From the NCBI GenBank assembly GCA_026874595.1, contig CM049316.1:52773676-52837675 (forward strand): 64,000 nt of DNA, in the 5' to 3' direction. A program made the translations under genes and the position numbers. Origin of the DNA: Sipunculus nudus. Its lineage: Eukaryota; Annelida; Sipuncula; Golfingiida; Sipunculidae. The notes beneath the pieces are model-generated. The model worked only from the letters and a program-made list of their open reading frames with translations, made no database searches and was not told where the DNA came from. This document shows, in pieces, positions 56,391-64,000 of the stretch; the first letter of the stretch is position 1; the number at the start of each line of letters is the position of its first letter.

Positions 56391-59300
56391 AGGACAATGA
56401 GGAAATGGTACTGGTTAAGGGCTTTGACTTCTGATATCAAGGGCAATTTGGAGTGGTTAAGGTTTTGGACTTTTGGTATCAAGAACAATGTAGAGTAGTT
56501 AAGGTTTTGGTCTTCTGATATCAAGGGCAATGTAGAGTGGTTAAGGTTTTGGACTTCTGGTCTCTTGAACAATGTGCAGTGGTTAAGGGCTTTGACTATC
56601 TGATATCAAGGGCAATGTAGAGTGGTTAAGGTTTTGGACTTCTGGTATCTTGAACAATGAGGAGTGGTTAAAGTTTTTGACTTCTGATATCAAGGGTAAT
56701 GTAGAGTGGTTAAAGTTTTGGACTTCTAACATCAAGGACAATGTAGAGTGGTTAAAGTTTGGACTTCTGATATCAAGGGCAATGTAGAGTGGCTAAGGTT
56801 TTGGACTTCTGATATCTAAAACAATGAAGAGTGGTTAAGGTTTTGAACTTCTGATATCAAGGGCAATGTAGAGTGGTTAAGGTTTTGGACTTCTGATATC
56901 TAGAACAATGTAGAGTGGTTAAAGATTGGACTTCTGATATCAAGGGCAATGTAGAGTGGTTAAGGTTTTGGACTTCTGATATCAAGGGCAATGTAGAGTG
57001 GTTAAGGTTTTGGACTTCTGATATCTAGAACAATGTAGAGTAGTTAAAGTTTTGGACTTCTGATATCAAGGCAATGTAGAGTGGTTAAGGTTTTGGACTT
57101 CTGATATCAAGGGCAATGTAGAGTGGTTAAGGTTTTTGACTTCTGGTATCTTGAACAATGTGGAGTGGTTAAGGGCTTTAACTTCTGATATCAAAGGCAA
57201 TGTAGAGTGGTTAAAGTTTTGGACTTCTAATATCAAGGACAATGTAGAGTGGTTAAGGTTTGGACTTCTGATATCAAGGGCAATGTAGAGTGGTTAAGGT
57301 TTTGGACTTCTGATATCTAGAACAATGTAGTGTGGTTAAGGTTTTGGACTTCTGATATCAAGGGCAATGTAGAGTGGTTAAGGTTTGGACTTCTGATATC
57401 AAGGGCAATGTAGAGTGGTTAAGGTTTTGGACTTCTGATATCTAGAACAATGTAGAGTGGTTAAGGTTTTGGACTTCTGATATCTTGAACAATGTGGAGT
57501 GGTTAAGGGCTTTAACTTCTGATATCAAGGGCAATGTAGAGTGGTTAAAGTTTTGGACTTCTAATATCAAGGGCAATGTAGAGTGGTTAAGGTTTTTGAC
57601 TTCTGGTATCTTGAACAATGTGGAGTGGTTAAGGGCTTTAACTTCTGATATCAAGGGCAATGTAGAGTGGTTAAAGTTTTGGACTTCTAATATCAAGGAC
57701 AATGTAGAGTGGTTAAGGTTTGGACTTCTGATATCAAGGGCAATGAAGAGTGGTTAAGGTTTTGGACTTCTGATATCTAGAACAATGTAGAGTGGTTAAG
57801 GTTTTGGACTTCTGATATCAAGGGCAATGTAGAGTGGTTAAGGTTTTGGACTTCTGATATCTAGAACAATGTAGAATAGTTAAAGTTTTGGACTTCTGAT
57901 ATCAAGGCTAAGTAGAGTGGTTAAGGTTTTGGACTTCTGATATCAAGGGCAATGTAGAGTGGTTAAGGTTTTGGACTTCTGATATCAAGGGCAATGTAGA
58001 GTGGTTAAGGTTTTGGACTTCTGGTATCTTGAACAATGTGGAGTGGTTAAGGGCTTTAACTTCTGATATCAAGGGCAATGTAGAGTGGTTAAAGTTTTGG
58101 ACTTCTAATATCAAGGACAATGTAGAGTGGTTAAGGTTTGGACTTCTGATATCAAGGGCAATGTAGAGTGGTTAAGGTTTTGGACTTCTGATATCTAGAA
58201 CAATGTAGAGTGGTTAAGGTTTTGGACTTCTGATATCAAGGGCAATGTAGAGTGGTTAAGGTTTTGGACTTCTGATATCTAGAACAATGTAGAGTAGTTA
58301 AAGTTTTGGACTTCTGATATCAAGGCAATGTAGAGTGGTTAAGGTTTTGGACTTCTGATATCCAGGGCAAAGTAGAGTGGTTAAGGTTTTGGACTTCTGG
58401 TATCTTGAACAATGTGGAGTGGTTAAGGGCTTTAACTTCTGATATCAAGGGCAATGTAGAGTGGTTAAGGTTTTGGACTTCTGATATCAAGGGCAATCTG
58501 GAGTGGTTAGGTTTTGGACTTTTGATATCAAGGGCAATTTGGAGTGGTTACGGTTTTGGACTTCTGATATCAAGGGCAATGTAGAGTGGTTAAGGTTTTG
58601 GACTTCTGGTCTCTTGAACAATGTGGAGTGGTTAAGAGCTTTAACTTCTGATATCAAGGGCAATGTAGAGTGGTTAAGGTTTTGGACTTCTGGAATCTTG
58701 AACAATGTGGAGTGGTTAAAGTTTTTGACTTCTCATATCAAGGGCAATGTAGAGTGGTTAAAGTTTTGGACTTCTAATATCAAGGACAATGTAGAGTGGT
58801 TAAAGTTTGGACTTCTGATATCAAGGGCAATGTAGAGTGGTTAAGGTTTTGGACTTCTTATATCTAGAACAATGTAGAGTGGTTAAAGATTGGACTTCTG
58901 ATATCAAGGGCAATGTAGAGTGGTTAAGGTTTTGGACTTCTGATATCAAGGGCAATGTAGAGTGGTTAAGGTTTTGGACTTCTGATATCTAGAACAATGT
59001 AGAGTAGTTAAAGTTTTGGACTTCTGATATCAAGGCAATGTAGAGTGGTTAAGGTTTTGGACTTCTGATATCAAGGGCAATGTAGAGTGGTTAAGGTTTT
59101 TGACTTCTGGTATCTTGAACAATGTGGAGTGGTTAAGGGCTTTAACTTCTGATATCAAGGGCAATGTAGAGTGGTTAAAGTTTTGGACTTCTAATATCAA
59201 GGACAATGTAGAGTGGTTAAGGTTTGGACTTCTGATATCAAGGGCAATGTAGAGTGGTTAAGGTTTTGGACTTCTGATATCTAGAACAATGTAGAGTGGT

Positions 59301-62300
59301 TCAGGTTTTGGACTTCTGATATCAAGGGCAATGTAGAGTGGTTAAGGTTTTGGACTTCTGATATCTAGAACAATGTAGAATAGTTAAAGTTTTGGACTTC
59401 TGATATCAAGGCTAAGTAGAGTGGTTAAGGTTTTGGACTTCTGATATCAAGGCAATGTAGAGTGGTTAAGGTTTTGGACTTCTGATATCAAGGGCAATGT
59501 AGAGTGGTTAAGGTTTTTGACTTCTGGTATCTTGAACAATGTGGAGTGGTTAAGGGCTTTAACTTCTGATATCAAAGGCAATGTAGAGTGTTTAAAGTTT
59601 TGGACTTCTAATATCAAGGACAATGTAGAGTGGTTAAGGTTTGGACTTCTGATATCAAGGGCAATGTAGAGTGGTTAAGGTTTTGGACTTCTGATATCTA
59701 GAACAAGGTAGAGTGGTTAAGGTTTTGGACTTCTGATATCAAGGGCAATGTAGAGTGGTTAAGGTTTGGACTTCTGATATCAAGGGCAATGTAGAGTGGT
59801 TAAGGTTTTGGACTTCTGATATCTAGAACAATGTAGAGTGGTTAAGGTTTTGGACTTCTGATATCTTGAACAATGTGGAGTGGTTAAGGGCTTTAACTTC
59901 TGATATCAAGGGCAATGTAGAGTGGTTAAAGTTTTGGACTTCTAATATCAAGGGCAATGTAGAGTGGTTAAGGTTTTTGACTTCTGGTATCTTGAACAAT
60001 GTGGAGTGGTTAAGGGCTTTAACTTCTGATATCAAGGGCAATGTAGAGTGGTTAAAGTTTTGGACTTCTAATATCAAGGACAATGTAGAGTGGTTAAGGT
60101 TTGGACTTCTGATATCAAGGGCAATGAAGAGTGGTTAAGGTTTTGGACTTCTGATATCTAGAACAATGTAGAGTGGTTAAGGTTTTGGACTTCTGATATC
60201 AAGGGCAATGTAGAGTGGTTAAGGTTTTGGACTTCTGATATCTAGAACAATGTAGAATAGTTAAAGTTTTGGACTTCTGATATCAAGGCTAAGTAGAGTG
60301 GTTAAGGTTTTGGACTTCTGATATCAAGGGCAATGTAGAGTGGTTAAGGTTTTGGACTTCTGATATCAAGGGCAATGTAGAGTGGTTAAGGTTTTGGACT
60401 TCTGGTATCTTGAACAATGTGGAGTGGTTAAGGGCTTTAACTTCTGATATCAAGGGCAATGTAGAGTGGTTAAAGTTTTGGACTTCTAATATCAAGGACA
60501 ATGTAGAGTGGTTAAGGTTTGGACTTCTGATATCAAGGGCAATGTAGAGTGGTTAAGGTTTTGGACTTCTGATATCTAGAACAATGTAGAGTGGTTCAGG
60601 TTTTGGACTTCTGATATCAAGGGCAATGTAGAGTGGTTAAGGTTTTGGACTTCTGATATCTAGAACAATGTAGAGTAGTTAAAGTTTTGGACTTCTGATA
60701 TCAAGGCAATGTAGAGTGGTTAAGGTTTTGGACTTCTGATATCCAGGGCAAAGTAGAGTGGTTAAGGTTTTGGACTTCTGGTATCTTGAACAATGTGGAG
60801 TGGTTAAGGGCTTTAACTTCTGATATCAAGGGCAATGTAGAGTGGTTAAGGTTTTGGACTTCTGATATCAAGGGCAATCTGGAGTGGTTAGGTTTTGGAC
60901 TTTTGATATCAAGGGCAATTTGGAGTGGTTACGGTTTTGGACTTCTGATATCAAGGGCAATGTAGAGTGGTTAAGGTTTTGGACTTCTGGTCTCTTGAAC
61001 AATGTGGAGTGGTTAAGGGCTTTAACTTCTGATATCAAGGGCAATGTAGAGTGGTTAAGGTTTTGGACTTCTGGAATCTTGAACAATGTGGAGTGGTTAA
61101 AGTTTTTGACTTCTCATATCAAGGGCAATGTAGAGTGGTTAAAGTTTTGGACTTCTAATATCAAGGACAATGTAGAGTGGTTAAAGTTTGGACTTCTGAT
61201 ATCAAGGGCAATGTAGAGTGGTTAAGGTTTTGGACTTCTTATATCTAGAACAATGTAGAGTGGTTAAAGATTGGACTTCTGATATCAAGGGCAATGTAGA
61301 GTGGTTAAGGTTTTGGACTTCTGATATCAAGGGCAATGTAGAGTGGTTAAGGTTTTGGACTTCTGATATCTAGAACAATGTAGAGTAGTTAAAGTTTTGG
61401 ACTTCTGATATCAAGGCAATGTAGAGTGGTTAAGGTTTTGGACTTCTGATATCAAGGGCAATGTAGAGTGGTTAAGGTTTTTGACTTCTGGTATCTTGAA
61501 CAATGTGGAGTGGTTAAGGGCTTTAACTTCTGATATCAAGGGCAATGTAGAGTGGTTAAAGTTTTGGACTTCTAATATCAAGGACAATGTAGAGTGGTTA
61601 AGGTTTGGACTTCTGATATCAAGGGCAATGTAGAGTGGTTAAGGTTTTTGACTTCTGATATCTAGAACAATGTAGAGTGGTTAAGGTTTTGGACTTCTGA
61701 TATCAAGGGCAATGTAGAGTGGTTAAGGTTTTGGACTTCTGATATCTAGAACAATGTAGAATAGTTAAAGTTTTGGACTTCTGATATCAAGGCTAAGTAG
61801 AGTGGTTAAGGTTTTGGACTTCTGATATCAAGGGCAATGTAGAGTGGTTAAGGTTTTGGACTTCTGATATCAAGGGTTATGTAGAGTGGTTAAGGTTTTG
61901 GACTTCTGGTATCTTGAACAATGTGGAGTGGTTAAGGGCTTTAACTTCTGATATCAAGGGCAATGTAGAGTGGTTAAAGTTTTGGACTTCTAATATCAAG
62001 GACAATGTAGAGTGGTTAAGGTTTGGACTTCTGATATCAAGGGCAATGTAGAGTGGTTAAGGTTTTGGACTTCTGATATCTAGAACAATGTAGAGTGGTT
62101 AATGTTTTGGACTTCTGATATCAAGGGCAATGTAGAGTGGTTAAGGTTTTGGACTTCTGATATCTAGAACAATGTAGAGTAGTTAAAGTTTTGGACTTCT
62201 GATATCAAGGCAATGTAGAGTGGTTAAGGTTTTGGACTTCTGATATCCAGGGCAAAGTAGAGTGGTTAAGGTTTTGGACTTCTGGTATCTTGAACAATGT

Positions 62301-64000
62301 GGAGTGGTTAAGGGCTTTAACTTCTGATATCAAGGGCAATATAGAGTGGTTAAGGTTTTGGACTTCTGATATCAAGGGCAATCTGGAGTGGTTAGGTTTT
62401 GGACTTTTGATATCAAGGGCAATTTGGAGTGGTTACGGTTTTGGACTTCTGATATCAAGGGCAATGTAGAGTGGTTAAGGTTTTGGACTTCTGGTCTCTT
62501 GAACAATGTGGAGTGGTTAAGGTTTTGAACTTCTGATATCAAGGGCAATGTAGAGTGGTTAAGGTTTTGGACTTCTGGTATCTTGAACAATGTGGAGTGG
62601 TTAAAGTTTTTGACTTCTCATATCAAGGGCAATGTAGAGTGGTTAAAGTTTTGGACTTCTAATATCAAGGACAATGTAGAGTGGTTAAAGTTTGGACTTC
62701 TGATATCAAGGGCAATGTAGAGTGGTTAAGGTTTTGGACTTCTGATATCTAGAACAATGTAGAGTAGTTAAAGTTTTGGACTTCTGATATCAAGGCAAAG
62801 TAGAGTGGTTAAGGTTTTGAACTTCTGATATCAAGGGCAATGTAGAGTGGTTAAGGTTTTGGACTTCTGATATCTAGAACAATGTAGAGTAGTTAAAGTT
62901 TTGGACTTCTGATATCAAGGCAAAGTAGAGTGGTTAAGGTTTTGAACTTCTGATATTAAGGGTAATGTAGAGTGGTTAAGGTTTTGGACTTCTGATATCT
63001 AGAACAATGTAGAGTAGTTAAAGTTTTGGACTTCTGATATCAAGGCAAAGTAGAGTGGTTAAGGTTTTGAACTTCTGATATCAAGGGCAATGTAGAGTGG
63101 TTAAGGTTTTGGACTTCTGATATCTAGAACAATGTAGAGTAGTTAAAGTTTTGGACTTCTGATATCAAGGCAATGTAGAGTGGTTAAGGTTTTGAACTTC
63201 TGATATCAAGGGCAATGTAGAGTGGTTAAGGTTTTGGACTTCTGATATCAAGGGCAATGTAGAGTGGTTAAGGTTTTTGACTTCTGATATCTAGAACAAT
63301 GTAGAGTAGTTAAAGTTTTGGACTTCTGATATCAAGGCAAAGTAGAGTGGTTAAGGTTTTGAACTTCTGATATCAAGGGCAATGTAGAGTGGTTAAGGTT
63401 TTGGACTTCTGATATCTAGAACAATGTAGAGTAGTTAAAGTTTTGGACTTCTGATATCAAGGCAATGTAGAGTGGTTAAGGTTTTGAACTTCTGATATCA
63501 AGGGCAATGTAGAGTGGTTAAGGTTTTGGACTTCTGATATCTAGAACAATGTAGAGTGGTTAAGGTTTTGGACTTCTGATATCTTGAACAATGTGGAGTG
63601 GTTAAGGGCTTTAACTTCTGATATCAAGGGCAATGTAGAGTGGTTAAAGTTTTGGACTTCTAATATCAAGGGCAATGTAGAGTGGTTAAGGTTTTTGACT
63701 TCTGGTATCTTGAACAATGTGGAGTGGTTAAGGGCTTTAACTTCTGATATCTAGAACAATGTAGAGTAGTTAAAGTTTTGGACTTCTGATATAAAGGCAA
63801 TGTAGAGTGGTTAAGGTTTTGAACTTCTGATATCAAGGGCAATGTAGAGTGGTTAAGGTTTTGGACTTCTGGTATCTTGAACAATGTGGAGTGGTTAAGG
63901 GCTTTAACTTCTGATATCTAGAACAATGTAGAGTAGTTAAAGTTTTGGACTTCTGATATAAAGGCAATGTAGAGTGGTTAAGGTTTTGAACTTCTGATAT
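56391..64000 (+). repeat. 42-bp satellite with higher-order structure, cut by window end
   Basis: About 180 units of GTTAAGGTTTTGGACTTCTG, ATATCAAGGGCAATGTAGAG, TG, with 39-41 bp variants (one to three T fewer in the GTTTTGG part, or AAGG for AAGGG). Three alternating types end in CAAGGGCAATGTAGAG, CTAGAACAATGTAGAG or CTTGAACAATGTGGAG. The segment from about 57440 to 58880 recurs nearly unchanged 2381 bp later (59820-61260). AGGCTAAGTAGAG landmarks lie at 57905, 59408, 60286 and 61790, giving 1503, 878 and 1504 bp. Open frames on both strands are by-products of the 42-bp period and break at the 40-41 bp units, so no protein is claimed. The array continues beyond 64000. Confidence 0.97.

Noticed and set aside
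57442-63884. Many 70-110 codon frames on both strands in the 42-bp satellite
   Set aside because: Open on both strands at once because of the repeat; 40-41 bp units break them. Identical pairs are the 2381-bp module, not gene duplicates.

Overview
The window looks like non-coding DNA from a mollusc, most probably a bivalve. It is AT-rich, has no recognisable host gene and is packed with dispersed elements. Many of these have one layout: a short 5' palindrome, subterminal inverted repeats, a tandem core of 150-340 bp units, usually a tract rich in ACGG/GACA, a 3' hairpin and a short A-rich end. That layout matches the 'pearl' elements of bivalves and the Helentron-associated non-autonomous elements. 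The taxon is inferred from repeat style, not from a diagnostic gene.

Layout. 690-1485 is a 39-bp minisatellite broken by a family-A element (1618-3712). 3930-6392 holds degenerate core repeats and 3' fragments of families A and B. 6858-13189 is a family-B element split by a 4.1-kb non-LTR retrotransposon on the minus strand (7437-11581), the only clearly protein-coding item and itself broken. 13933-16118 is a family-E element, 16505-18233 a complete family-A element, and 18351-20319 a TIR element carrying a possible small exon. 20320-22290 is non-repetitive. 22285-25150 holds B/F/E pieces and a 42-bp minisatellite. 25557-29788, 30641-33855 and 37494-39597 are family-B elements, each with a family-C element nested inside. 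35144-37493 and 40400-46035 are E-type sequence, interrupted by a TIR element (41447-44993) that itself contains a family-A/D composite. 46044-48821 is a 68-bp satellite of about 41 units. 48822-56390 is mostly non-repetitive with one MITE. 56391-64000 is a 42-bp satellite with higher-order structure that runs off the window.

How it works together. Nothing here forms a pathway. The content is mobile DNA and its remains, layered several deep: satellite or B element, then A, C or LINE, then D. No Rep/helicase gene is visible, so the A-F families must be moved by an enzyme encoded elsewhere. The most notable signals are a common 29-30 nt terminal hairpin design in families with unrelated sequence, one A copy whose terminal hairpin is inverted, nested composites repeated at the same internal site, and a perfect 12-bp palindrome shared by the cores of B, C and D.
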